A DNA stretch of 23,692 bases from an uncultured Corynebacterium sp. GTDB taxonomy: Bacteria; Actinomycetota; Actinomycetes; Mycobacteriales; Mycobacteriaceae. Position numbers and translations under genes: made by a program. The stretch covers positions 1-23,692 of the forward strand of contig NZ_CABTZR010000034.1 of assembly GCF_902489365.1 (NCBI RefSeq). Direction: 5' to 3'. Shown here piece after piece: positions 1 through 8,230 of this stretch (positions are counted from its first letter, which is position 1; every line of letters begins with the position of its first letter). The notes below the pieces were generated by a model. The model did no database searches and was not told where the DNA came from. It saw nothing but the letters and a program-made list of their open reading frames with translations.

Positions 1-33
1 CCCCCGCCACGACGCCCCGGCAACCGCCGACGA

Positions 34-1197
34 TTAGCGCAGGCTCTTGAGCAGGTCCGCCACCTGCTTGGAATCAAATGCCGGGATCTCCACACCCGCG
101 GCGTGACCGGCGCTGCGCGCGGCACGGCTGGCATTCTCCACGTCCTGCTCGCTGACGTTGTTGGCATCAAAGTCCTGCAGGTGCTGCGCATTATCCAGGA
201 AGATGGCTAGGTCGCCGACGGTGGCGTCGTTGTTTGCCAGGCTCTTGAGGTCATCAACGCTAATAGCGCCGGTGTTGAGCAGCTTCTCGGCCTGCTTCAC
301 AAGCCCGGTCGGATCCACGTCTAGACCCGCATCCTTCGCGGCATCGGCCACGGCAGGAACGGCCGCCGCACCTGCTGCCAGGGCCAGGATTCCGGCGATC
401 AGTACACCGGCATCATCGCCCAGATCCACACCCGGAATGACCAGGTCATCCAAGATGCCACCGAAGTCAATATAGTTGCCACCGGAAAAAGAGTGCAGCT
501 GAGCCTCAGTACCGTTAAAGAGGTTCAGGTCAACGTCGGTCTCAATGCCGGCCACGCGTCCGCTACCGGAGCGCTGCCAGAAGGCCAGCTTGTCCCAGCC
601 ACCGACCGGGTCCGGCGCGGTGTCCTGGTAGGCCGCCAACCACAGCGGGTACTCGGAGAAGCGCGTGGTATTACCCATCTGGCCCATCCAGAAGTACTTG
701 TAGGTGTACAGCATCGGCGTACGGCCCGTCAGGGACTTCACCTCCGTCATGAAAGTATCAATCCACTCCTCCAACTGCTTAGCGCTCAGGCCCTCATCAA
801 CCTCGATGTCGAGCACCGGCGGCAGGGTCTGCGTCGGCACCAGCGCGATCTGGGAAGCAAAGCTGGCCGCCTGCTGCTTGGCATCCCCTGCCGGGCGTGC
901 GTAGTGGTAGGCACCCACCTTCAGCCCAGCAGCAGCTGCAGCATTGGCATCGCGCACAAAGTGGTTGTTGACAAACCCAACGCCCTCGGTGGCCTTGACG
1001 AAGGCATAGGACTGGCCGTCGGACTTCACGGCATCCCAATCGATTCCGCGCAGGGACATGTGGTTATTGCCAGAGACATCCACACCAGAAGGCGCGTAGG
1101 ACGGAATGGCAACGGCGGTGGATACGGACAGTGCCACAGCCGCTACTGCGGTAACGGCGGCGGTAACAAGGCGACGTGCATGGCTCATGCGCGCCAC
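34..1197 (-). CDS. Secreted GH25-family lysozyme (N-acetylmuramidase)
   Basis: Predicted to cleave the glycan of peptidoglycan outside the cell. The N-terminus is a signal peptide: Arg residues, then an Ala/Val-rich core, with probable cleavage after AVA near residue 30. The GH25 domain spans about residues 37-240. It begins with the GVDVSGN motif (D40) and carries the DIE motif at residues 130-132, which holds the catalytic acidic residues of the family. A C-terminal part of about 140 residues follows. It has an Ala-rich hydrophobic stretch (about 262-285) and an acidic helical tail that I do not recognise; it may hold the enzyme in the envelope. The start is not settled. AGGAGG (1202-1207) lies 4 nt before the GTG at 1197 and 13 nt before an in-frame ATG at 1188, and both starts keep the signal peptide. 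Family call is firm; the substrate (own wall in remodelling, or other bacteria) is inference. Confidence 0.9.
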   Translation of the reverse strand: MARMSHARRLVTAAVTAVAAVALSVSTAVAIPSYAPSGVDVSGNNHMSLRGIDWDAVKSDGQSYAFVKATEGVGFVNNHFVRDANAAAAAGLKVGAYHYARPAGDAKQQAASFASQIALVPTQTLPPVLDIEVDEGLSAKQLEEWIDTFMTEVKSLTGRTPMLYTYKYFWMGQMGNTTRFSEYPLWLAAYQDTAPDPVGGWDKLAFWQRSGSGRVAGIETDVDLNLFNGTEAQLHSFSGGNYIDFGGILDDLVIPGVDLGDDAGVLIAGILALAAGAAAVPAVADAAKDAGLDVDPTGLVKQAEKLLNTGAISVDDLKSLANNDATVGDLAIFLDNAQHLQDFDANNVSEQDVENASRAARSAGHAAGVEIPAFDSKQVADLLKSLR

Positions 1198-1308
1198 ACT
1201 ACCTCCTCTTTAACATCAACCACTGAAGCAACACACGAATCATCAAACTCTTTTGTCACACCATCAACTCAACTCCTGCCGTCGGCTCCCAACAGCAACA
1301 ACCACTGC

Positions 1309-1314
1309 TAAAAT
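1309..1314 (+). promoter_or_regulatory. Extended -10 promoter for the small membrane protein gene
   Basis: TGC followed by TAAAAT forms an extended -10 element. Transcription would begin near 1321, giving a leader of about 50 nt before the ATG at 1373. No good -35 box is visible at the expected distance, which is common for extended -10 promoters. Predicted by eye only. Confidence 0.45.
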
Positions 1315-1372
1315 TCCCTTCACATCGCCACCACCCCAGCAGGCGATAACGACCCCAAAGAAGGACAGCGCC

Positions 1373-1816
1373 ATGGACCACCCCTCCATCGACCCACACC
1401 CTCCCAATGATCCACATCAACCCGCCGATCTCGCCGCACCCCAAGAGTCCCAGGAATCGGAACTTCCTCCACGCCGCGACTTCAAAAGGGTCCTTAACGA
1501 GAACCTCGCGCTGAGGGGCTCCGCTATCCTTTTGGGCGGGTGGGCGCTGGGGTTACTCTCCTTGATCATTGCAGATAGCGCTGCAACGAGCGGCGATGAT
1601 GCCGCGTCCTACTTCTTCGGCTTCCTCGGCATATTCACCTTTATCGGGCTGATTTTTGCAACGCTCTTTCTCGCACCATTCTTTGCCTTCATCGCCATCG
1701 CGTCACTCGACACTGATGCGCCTAAAGGCAAACGAAAAGCCATCATCGCAATCGTGTTTTCGATAGCGTCGTTGATTCCCGTTGTCGCGTACTTCGGACC
1801 GGACTTTTTGTCTTAG
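1373..1816 (+). CDS. Small membrane protein of unknown function
   Basis: The predicted protein has 147 residues. The ATG at 1373 is preferred over an upstream ATG at 1253 because AAGGA sits 7 nt before it and a likely promoter (1309-1314) lies between the two. The N-terminal 40 residues or so are hydrophilic and rich in Pro, His and Asp, probably cytoplasmic. A short charged stretch (PPRRDFKR) precedes a first hydrophobic segment (about residues 52-67). A long hydrophobic pair follows (about 80-113), then a short charged loop (DTDAPKGKRK) and a last hydrophobic segment (about 122-145). This suggests a four-helix inner-membrane protein resembling the many actinobacterial DUF4190-like proteins, though I cannot assign the family. 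It stands alone on the plus strand between two minus-strand genes, so it is its own transcription unit. Confidence 0.7.
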   Translation: MDHPSIDPHPPNDPHQPADLAAPQESQESELPPRRDFKRVLNENLALRGSAILLGGWALGLLSLIIADSAATSGDDAASYFFGFLGIFTFIGLIFATLFLAPFFAFIAIASLDTDAPKGKRKAIIAIVFSIASLIPVVAYFGPDFLS

Positions 1817-1963
1817 GACCCGACTCTCGGTGACAACTCCGCAGCTCTGACTATCACGCTGTGCTTGGCGACGCCCCACCCAAACTAGCGGACTCAGTTC
1901 ATCCAGGAATTCAGGGCGGAATGCGCTGCCGCCACGAATACCGTGGCTCAGCTTATTGCAACG

Positions 1964-4900
1964 CTATGCAGAATCCAGCCCATCCACGATTCGCACGGTC
2001 TCCATCGCCACGCGCACGACTTTGCCAATCAGGTCCACGATGTAGCGCGGGTTGCCTACTTCGTCGGCCCAGTCATTGGGGTCGTTGACGATGCCAGAGG
2101 CCTTATCCTTTTTGACCTGGTAGCGGTCAATCAGCCAGGCGACAGCCGACCGCGAACCCAGCATGTACGCGTCCGCTTCTTCCGGAATGCCGGCGATGGT
2201 CACACGCTTGTTGTAGATCAACTTCGTCACGTCGTTGACATTCTTGCCTGTCTCCGGGTCCTTGCGTTTGGCCCACTTCATCTTGAGCACGCGCCACGTC
2301 TCACGGTCGGACTCATCGCCCTTGACCTGAATGTCCAGCGGCCAGGGCTCCACGGACTCGTAGCCCACATGCAGGTCCATCAGCTCTTGGCCCGCAGCAG
2401 CGAACCTGTCGAACTCCGCGCGCGACGAAGGCGTCTCAATATGCGGCAGCATCTTCTTCAAGTCAGCCGCGTACTTCGTGCGGTAGCCGGGGTCATGCAG
2501 CTTGCCGTAGACAAAGTGGAAGATGTCATCACCCGTGATATCTGGCCCCAGCGCATCGCGGTAGAGAGCCTTAATCTCATCAGTGATGTTGTCTACGCGC
2601 ACATAGCCGTCAACGACCTCACCAACCGAACCGTAGAGGCTGGCCTCACCCTGCTTGGCGACGCTCCCCTCACCAAACAGCCCTCCATCGTCGGCTGAGA
2701 CGGCGGCCCAGGTGAAGCGGGGGAAGTATTGGCCGGTGTAGGTAAAGAAAGACAAATCCGGCATAAGGTCCGTCGCAAGCACAGCGAAATTTGCTGCATC
2801 ACGCGGAGCCATTACAACGAAGCCAATATTCCGGTGTTCCGGAGTTGGGAACATTGATGGGAGTTGTGAACGTTCGTGATTCAACAACCTGTCGTAGTAA
2901 ACATGCTGTGAACAAAATGGCCGGTAGAGACTTCTTACAATCCTGTCGGTATCAAAATCAAACTTTGTATTTCGGTAAACAGAATTCCGCAGCGAACGGC
3001 TCCACTTAATCCGTCGAGCGTCAGCAAAAGCAGGATTGAACTGCAAGAAATCTGCAACCAGTGACTCCCCTTTTCCATTGCCTAGAAATTCCTGCTTATG
3101 AAATTCGGATCGTGCCTGTTCATAAGTGTGCCCGATAGTTAGTAATTGTTCTTCAAGTCGCAGCTTGTTGAATGAATAAACCCACGTATCTCTACCTGTC
3201 TCCAAACCACGAGTAAAAGACCCAAAAATCTTCGTTGATGAGTCTTTCTTCTCACCCAACATTGGCCAGGTCGAGAACTCCTCCGTACGCTGATTCAGCC
3301 AGTCCCCCTCCTTATTAGGAACAACTGACTGCCAATTCAAATTACTGATGGTTGCATTAACTACTTCTTCAATCTTCTCCGCCTTAGACGCATAATCAGG
3401 AGAAGCTACATAATGCAATTCAAACGACTTTTGGTTTGCGTCCTTGACACCGATAGCGATAGAAATTCCTACTCGAATATCAAATACATTTCCCCCTTCC
3501 CGTTTTGCAAGATCGCCGGCAGTGCGAGAATTACCCCTGAGATTGAATATGTAGAGGTCAGTGAAATCCTCTGCCATGGACAAACGAATACCGTCACCGG
3601 TGTTTCCATCAATCCAACCATTATTCGTGACAAAGACAACTACACCTTGATCTCCAATCCTGTCAGTTGCCCAACGGAAGGCACGAAGGTACGAATCATA
3701 AAGTGAGTTCTTATTCGTTGCGGTGGACCTAGCAGCATAAGTCTCCGAGATCCGCGCATCTAGACTTGGATACTTTTGATTCGCATTGAGGTCATTGGCG
3801 GACTTTTGACCAACTGAGTACGGCGGGTTGCCAATCACCACGTTGATGGGCGCGTTCTTCTGGCGCTCGATGGTCTCGTTGTTCTCGCGGAAGATGTTGA
3901 GATCCGGGATGTCGCCGTCCTCGTGGATTTGGAAGGTATCGGCTAGCGCGATGTTGGTGAAAGGCACGTACACAGGTGCGGGTTCGCCGTTGCGGAGAGC
4001 TGCTTCTTCGCGCAGGGCGTTGTAGGTGGTCTCGATGTTGACGGCTGAGACGTAGTACGCAAGCAACATGATCTCGGTAGCAAATAGCTCATTGGCGTAC
4101 TTACGGGCCAGGTCCTCCGGCTTGATAAGGCCCGACTGGAGGAGGCGAACCGTGAAGGTGGAGGTGCCGGCGAAGGGGTCGAGGATGCACACGCCCTCGT
4201 CGGTAAGTCCCTTACCGAAGTGCTTCTTGGACACGTCATCGGCAGCGCGCAGGATGAAGTCGACGATTTCGACCGGGGTGTAGACGATGCCGAGGGCTTC
4301 TGATTGCTTCTTGAAGGCCTTGCGGAAGAAACGCTCGTACAGTTCCTTGATGACCTGCTGCTTGCCGGAAGCAGAGTTCACCTCAGAGGCGCGGACGCGA
4401 ACAGACTCGTAGAACTTCTCCAGTGATTCGGTTTCGGTATCGAGGTTCGCCTTGGACAATGCCTTGACCATCTTCTCCATGACCTGGGCCACGGGGTTGT
4501 GGGTGATGAAGTCATGATTCTCAAAGAGCGCATTGAAAACAGGTGCCGTAATGAGATGCTGCGAGAGCATCGAAATGGCGTCTTCGTCACTGATGCCATC
4601 GTTGAGGTTGTTGCGCAGGCCTTCAACGAAGCTGTCGAATTCTGTGTGCAGGGATCCATCGGCGCCGTCGAGTAGCGCCTTGATGCGGGTGATTTGGTTC
4701 TCCGCAATCGTGGCGACATCATCGGCCCAGTCTTCCCAGTAGGTGCGGGTACCGACCTTGTCCACCAGCTTGGTGTAGATGGCTTCTTGCCACTCCTCCA
4801 GAGAGAACAGCGCGATCTGTCGAGTAACGGCAGATGAGTCCTCCCACGCGGAAGAGCTATCCGAAGAGCACTCAGCATCGCTCGCGTTGAGCTTCTCCCG

Positions 4901-5293
4901 CGGATCTTCTTCTGCGTCTTTGCTGACGTTCGGATCATCGGGAATCGGATTGACCGGAATTGGAATGATAGGAAGATCTGGGTCTTTACTGCCGTTAAGG
5001 GCGATGGAGTTAATCTTCGCGTTAAAGCGATCATCGTGGGCGCGCAGCGCGTTGAGGATCTGCCAAACAACCTTGAAGCGTTGATTGTCGTTGAGTGCTT
5101 CTGCTGGGGAGACGTTGCTGGCTACGGCGACGGGCAGGATGATGTAGCCGTAGTCCTTGCCCTCGGACTTGCGCATGACGCGGCCGACGGACTGGACCAC
5201 GTCCACCATGGAGTTGCGGGGGTTGAAGAAGATGACGGCATCCAGTGCCGGGACGTCTACGCCCTCAGAGAGACAGCGCGCATTGGTGAGCAT
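1964..5293 (-). CDS. C-terminal part of the ISP enzyme: helicase motifs V-VI, N6-adenine methylase, target recognition
   Basis: Open from at least 5305, with the first ATG at 5293. It begins with helicase motif V (RCLSEGVDVPALD, residues 6-18) and motif VI (QSVGRVMR, 34-41), so it cannot be a stand-alone methylase gene. A helical coupler region precedes the methyltransferase. SAM-binding motif I (DPFAGTSTF) is near residue 370, and the catalytic NPPY motif of N6-adenine methylases is near 487. The remaining 600 residues or so should hold the rest of the methylase and the target recognition domain. Codons for about residues 500-850 lie in unusually AT-rich DNA. No ribosome binding site precedes ATG 5293, so with eight G this part is probably not translated, and both methylation and cutting would be lost. 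Confidence 0.8.
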   Translation of the reverse strand: MLTNARCLSEGVDVPALDAVIFFNPRNSMVDVVQSVGRVMRKSEGKDYGYIILPVAVASNVSPAEALNDNQRFKVVWQILNALRAHDDRFNAKINSIALNGSKDPDLPIIPIPVNPIPDDPNVSKDAEEDPREKLNASDAECSSDSSSAWEDSSAVTRQIALFSLEEWQEAIYTKLVDKVGTRTYWEDWADDVATIAENQITRIKALLDGADGSLHTEFDSFVEGLRNNLNDGISDEDAISMLSQHLITAPVFNALFENHDFITHNPVAQVMEKMVKALSKANLDTETESLEKFYESVRVRASEVNSASGKQQVIKELYERFFRKAFKKQSEALGIVYTPVEIVDFILRAADDVSKKHFGKGLTDEGVCILDPFAGTSTFTVRLLQSGLIKPEDLARKYANELFATEIMLLAYYVSAVNIETTYNALREEAALRNGEPAPVYVPFTNIALADTFQIHEDGDIPDLNIFRENNETIERQKNAPINVVIGNPPYSVGQKSANDLNANQKYPSLDARISETYAARSTATNKNSLYDSYLRAFRWATDRIGDQGVVVFVTNNGWIDGNTGDGIRLSMAEDFTDLYIFNLRGNSRTAGDLAKREGGNVFDIRVGISIAIGVKDANQKSFELHYVASPDYASKAEKIEEVVNATISNLNWQSVVPNKEGDWLNQRTEEFSTWPMLGEKKDSSTKIFGSFTRGLETGRDTWVYSFNKLRLEEQLLTIGHTYEQARSEFHKQEFLGNGKGESLVADFLQFNPAFADARRIKWSRSLRNSVYRNTKFDFDTDRIVRSLYRPFCSQHVYYDRLLNHERSQLPSMFPTPEHRNIGFVVMAPRDAANFAVLATDLMPDLSFFTYTGQYFPRFTWAAVSADDGGLFGEGSVAKQGEASLYGSVGEVVDGYVRVDNITDEIKALYRDALGPDITGDDIFHFVYGKLHDPGYRTKYAADLKKMLPHIETPSSRAEFDRFAAAGQELMDLHVGYESVEPWPLDIQVKGDESDRETWRVLKMKWAKRKDPETGKNVNDVTKLIYNKRVTIAGIPEEADAYMLGSRSAVAWLIDRYQVKKDKASGIVNDPNDWADEVGNPRYIVDLIGKVVRVAMETVRIVDGLDSA
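2750..3800. other. Low-GC segment inside the restriction-modification gene
   Basis: GC falls to about 40 percent (24 of 60 in 3301-3360, counted by hand), with clearly higher GC on both sides. It begins close to the NPPY codons and runs through the late methylase and probable target recognition region. Edges are by eye and good to about 100 nt. Confidence 0.65.
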
Positions 5294-6981
5294 GCGCGAC
5301 TGTTGCCCCCCCCTGAAGGCGCCTCAAGCCACGAGAGCCTGGTACCCCGCTCCATGGCGTTCATGCCGCCATCAACGTGCTGCGCGGCGACGTGGAAGTC
5401 GACGTTGGTCAGGGAGACGTCGTTAAGCACTGCCTTTTCTTTGAGCAGTTCCTGATGGGTACCAATGAGGGACGGGTAGGTCTCCGCAATGAGTTGGGAG
5501 GTCTTGATGTCCTTGGCAAAAGCCACCGCGCGCTGCATGGGCTGGGCGTCTTCCTCAAAGCCGCCCTTCTTGCCCTGCAATTCGCCGGAGCGCTTGGCCA
5601 GGCCGTTCCAGGCGCCAATCATGGCAGACGCCAGCGAAAGGTTGACCTGGTTGTTCTCACTGTGAGCCATGGCTTGGGCGGCCACGGATTCATCCACGGT
5701 CATGACAAGCACCTTGTAGTCCGTGAGCAGCCCCTTGTCCACGGCCTCACCGAAGCCGAGGCGGTAGAACTCCGGGCCGTAGATGGCTTCATCATCCATG
5801 GAGGCCAGTTCCGCGGAGTGTTCTTCGGCTTTGCCTTTGACGGCTTCGTCGTAGAGGCGCGGGGTTGCCGTCATGTAAAGGCGCTTGGAAGCCTTGATGT
5901 AGTCGGCATCGTGGACGCGGACGAAGTTGCTGGCGTCCTCACCGGCCAAGGTGATGCCGGTGGTGCGGTGGGCTTCATCGCAGATGACGAGGTCGAAATC
6001 ATCGAGGCCCACCTGCTGGGCCTCATGCACTGCCTGGATGGATTGGTAGGTGGAGAAGACAATGTTGAGGCCCTTGGCACGCTTGCCGGATTCAAAGCGT
6101 GTAGTGATGTCCTTGCCCTCGGTAGAAACGGGAACCTCAAGGTCATAGACAGCGATGTCCTCGGCCTTCTTGGAGACCTTGCTATCGGAGCACACCGCGA
6201 AGGCGCGCATGTCGAGGCGGCCCTGAGCGGTCCATTCCTTCAGTGTTTGGGAGAGCAAGGAAATAGACGGCACGAGGAAGAGGATGCGGGCCTTGCCGCC
6301 GTTGTCCTCAGCGACGCGCTCCGCCAGGCGCAGGGCGGTAAAAGTTTTGCCGGTACCGCACGCCATGATGAGCTTGCCGCGGTCATGGGTCTTGAAGCCT
6401 TCAATGGCTTTGTCGATCGCCGCCTGCTGGTGCGGGCGGGGCTCAAAAGTTTCACGTTGGGAGAGGTTGATCTGGATGGTCTTATCGCGCACTTCCGAGC
6501 CGGGAAAGGCCACGTCCCAGTTGATGGGTGACTCCGCAATCGCGGAGATGCCAATACGGCTGGTCGGAATAATCTGGTTGGCCAGGGCGTCCTCCGCGTG
6601 GGAAGACCAGTGATCCGTGGTTGAGATAATCAGGCGGCTGCCAAAGTGCTGGCGGCCTTCTTCAGTGTCAAAAGAATGCCCGGAAGCCTCGAAGAAGGAA
6701 TCCAGGTGGGACTTCTGGATGCGCGCCTTGGAGTCATAGAACTTGCACTGGATGGCGGTCCACGTGCCGTCATCCACGCGGCGAGCTACCAGGTCAATGC
6801 CGGTATCCGCCTTACCACCGTTGTAGCGCCAATCCGTCCAGCGGCAGACCTCGTCGAATTGGTTCTTCAAGGTCGGGTCGGTCTTGAAATAGTTGACCAT
6901 CAGCTTCTCAAAGGCAATGCCATACTTTGCCTTTGGTTGGTTTTCACGCAGCTGATCTAGGACCTCAGAGAACTTCGACAT
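5257..6981 (-). CDS. N-terminal part of the ISP enzyme: Mrr nuclease and helicase motifs I-III
   Basis: This reading frame has 574 codons and starts at ATG 6981. Residues 20-100 resemble an Mrr-type nuclease (PD-(D/E)xK fold), with D63 in TGIDLVA and Q78-C-K80 as the likely catalytic set. A Q-type motif (FEPRPHQ, about 178-184) and Walker A ACGTGKT (about 207-213) follow. DEAH is near residue 335 and TATPR near 372. After the glycines encoded by the G tract the last residues are out of register with the family, and the frame stops at TAG 5257-5259. If made in this state, the product would have the nuclease and only the first RecA-like lobe, and no methyltransferase. No Shine-Dalgarno sequence is visible before ATG 6981; a CACAAT hexamer (6988-6993) ends 6 nt before it, compatible with a leaderless start. 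Confidence 0.8.
   Translation of the reverse strand: MSKFSEVLDQLRENQPKAKYGIAFEKLMVNYFKTDPTLKNQFDEVCRWTDWRYNGGKADTGIDLVARRVDDGTWTAIQCKFYDSKARIQKSHLDSFFEASGHSFDTEEGRQHFGSRLIISTTDHWSSHAEDALANQIIPTSRIGISAIAESPINWDVAFPGSEVRDKTIQINLSQRETFEPRPHQQAAIDKAIEGFKTHDRGKLIMACGTGKTFTALRLAERVAEDNGGKARILFLVPSISLLSQTLKEWTAQGRLDMRAFAVCSDSKVSKKAEDIAVYDLEVPVSTEGKDITTRFESGKRAKGLNIVFSTYQSIQAVHEAQQVGLDDFDLVICDEAHRTTGITLAGEDASNFVRVHDADYIKASKRLYMTATPRLYDEAVKGKAEEHSAELASMDDEAIYGPEFYRLGFGEAVDKGLLTDYKVLVMTVDESVAAQAMAHSENNQVNLSLASAMIGAWNGLAKRSGELQGKKGGFEEDAQPMQRAVAFAKDIKTSQLIAETYPSLIGTHQELLKEKAVLNDVSLTNVDFHVAAQHVDGGMNAMERGTRLSWLEAPSGGGNSRACSPMRAVSLRA
5306..5313 (-). repeat. G8 homopolymer (C8 on the plus strand) at the frameshift
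   Basis: Eight C on the plus strand read as G8 in the gene. Upstream codons read TCA GGG GGG GGC. The downstream frame needs CAA CAG in register, which happens with nine or six G. The tract falls in a short linker just before helicase motif V, where two or three glycines would probably be tolerated. It is a likely slipped-strand mispairing site. Confidence 0.8.
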
Positions 6982-6988
6982 GACAACA

Positions 6989-7022
6989 TTGTGCCTGATG
7001 GGCTATCGGCTCCGTGGCACAA
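6989..7022. repeat. Inverted repeat just upstream of the restriction-modification start
   Basis: TTGTGCC (6989-6995) and GGCACAA (7016-7022) are perfect 7-nt arms around a 20-nt centre, just upstream of ATG 6981. The pair could be an operator or a hairpin between nifS and this gene. It is short enough to be chance. Confidence 0.3.
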
Positions 7023-7093
7023 CACCGAAGATTGCGAAACGCGTTTGCTCGCCTTTGTCTTTGGGCGTCGGTACTGGCCGGGAGCTGTTGTGT

Positions 7094-8230
7094 CTACACC
7101 GACCGCGCGCGACGGATAATCTCCGGAAGTTCGTTGATAACCACGTCGATGTCCTCTTCAGTGGTCATTCGTCCCAGGCTGAAGCGCAGGCTGCCGCGGC
7201 CGTGTTCTTCGTCAATGCCCATGGCTTCGAGCACGTGGGACATGCGGTTAACTCCCGCATGGCAGGCGGAGCCGGCGGAGGCTTCGATGCCGGAGGCGTC
7301 GAGAAGCATGATGAGGCTGTCGCCATCCGTGCCCGGGAAAGACACGTGGAGGTGAGAGGCCAAGGTGGGCTCGACGGAGTTGATGATGACGTTATCGATG
7401 CTCGACTCGATGCCGGCCTTGAGCTTGTCGCGCAAGGTAGTCAGGCGAGCGGTCTCCTGCTCCATGTCCGCGACGGACTCGCGCAGAGCTGCGGCGAGCG
7501 CGCTCGCACTAGCCACGTCGACGGTGCCGGGGCGGATGCCGCGCTCTTGTCCGCCGCCGAAGGCGATGGGTTGAGGCGCCGGGGTGCGGCGTGCGAGCAG
7601 CAGGCCAATGCCGCGAGGACCGCCGAACTTGTGAGCGCTGGCTGCGAGCGTGGTAGCACCCAGCTCGTGGAAGTTGATGGGCAGCTTGCCAGCGACCTGC
7701 ACAGCGTCGATATGCACAGGGGTGTTCTGTGCGGCGGCGCGCTGGGTAATGCCCGCGACCGGCTGGATGGCGCCGGTCTCGTTATTAGCCCACATGCAGG
7801 TGGCCACCGCGGCCGGGGTATCCAGGGCTGCGAGGTCACTGACGTGGCCGGTGGAATCGACTGGGAGCAGATCCACGGTAGCGCCGTGCTCAGCGCGGAG
7901 TTTGTCCACGGTCTCCAGGACGGCGGGATGCTCGATGGGGGTCGAGATGATTCGCTTCTCCGCCTCCGGTTCTGCGCTTTGCGCCGCACGGTAGAGGCCC
8001 TGGATGGCGATGTTATCCGCCTCCGTGCCGGAGGAGGTGAAGATAACCTCGATGGGTTCGCAGCCGAGCAGCTCGGCGACGGTCTCGCGGGCGTCATCCA
8101 GCACGGAGCGCGCCTTGCGCCCAGAGCCATAGGCCGAGCCTGGGTTCAGGGACCCGGCGGCATTGACCCAGGCGTCGATGGCGCACTGGCGCATGGGCTG
8201 GGTGGCTGCGTAATCGAGGTAGCGAGGCAT
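7094..8230 (-). CDS. nifS: Cysteine desulfurase, NifS/IscS-like
   Basis: A 378-residue PLP enzyme that removes sulfur from cysteine as a persulfide, for iron-sulfur clusters or tRNA thiolation. The start matches the family (YLDYAATQP). K201 in SAHKFGGPRG is the PLP-binding lysine, and the HxDAVQ motif (HIDAVQVAG) lies before it. C323 in GSACHAG is the active-site cysteine in the compact loop of the NifS-type group. The ATG at 8230 overlaps the etfA stop by one base (TAATG), so translation is probably coupled and the three genes etfB-etfA-nifS are one operon. Known corynebacterial genomes have the same trio, usually followed not far away by the tRNA 2-thiouridylase gene. Here that place is taken by the restriction-modification gene, so the sulfur acceptor is not visible. 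The exact subfamily name is uncertain. Confidence 0.92.
   Translation of the reverse strand: MPRYLDYAATQPMRQCAIDAWVNAAGSLNPGSAYGSGRKARSVLDDARETVAELLGCEPIEVIFTSSGTEADNIAIQGLYRAAQSAEPEAEKRIISTPIEHPAVLETVDKLRAEHGATVDLLPVDSTGHVSDLAALDTPAAVATCMWANNETGAIQPVAGITQRAAAQNTPVHIDAVQVAGKLPINFHELGATTLAASAHKFGGPRGIGLLLARRTPAPQPIAFGGGQERGIRPGTVDVASASALAAALRESVADMEQETARLTTLRDKLKAGIESSIDNVIINSVEPTLASHLHVSFPGTDGDSLIMLLDASGIEASAGSACHAGVNRMSHVLEAMGIDEEHGRGSLRFSLGRMTTEEDIDVVINELPEIIRRARSV

Larger units (their letters stand above)
1964..6981 (-). pseudogene. Type ISP-like restriction-modification enzyme, split by a frameshift at a G8 tract
   Basis: This is one gene read in two frames. Its domain order is that of single-polypeptide ISP enzymes such as LlaGI and LlaBIII: Mrr-type nuclease, superfamily 2 helicase, gamma-type N6-adenine methyltransferase, target recognition domain. 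Such enzymes methylate one strand of an asymmetric site and use ATP-driven movement to cut unmethylated DNA. Helicase motifs I-III lie in the upstream frame. Motifs V and VI lie at the very start of the downstream frame, so the break falls inside the helicase. The break coincides with eight G on the coding strand (5306-5313); nine or six G would give one open frame of about 1,672 residues. Both frames are otherwise open and conserved, which argues for a recent or reversible change, or a sequencing error, rather than decay. The gene lies 112 nt downstream of nifS on the same strand. Confidence 0.85.

Noticed and set aside
1931..1947. Hairpin GCCACG/CGTGGC after the restriction-modification stop
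   Set aside because: Only 6 bp and no T-run on the minus strand; too weak to call a terminator.
1964..5293. A separate N6-adenine methylase gene starting at ATG 5293 on the minus strand
   Set aside because: Its first 45 residues are helicase motifs V and VI, which belong to the upstream frame, and no ribosome site precedes the ATG. It is the rest of one large gene.
5377..6531. 384-codon plus-strand frame opposite the helicase part
   Set aside because: Shadow of helicase codons with all motifs on the other strand.
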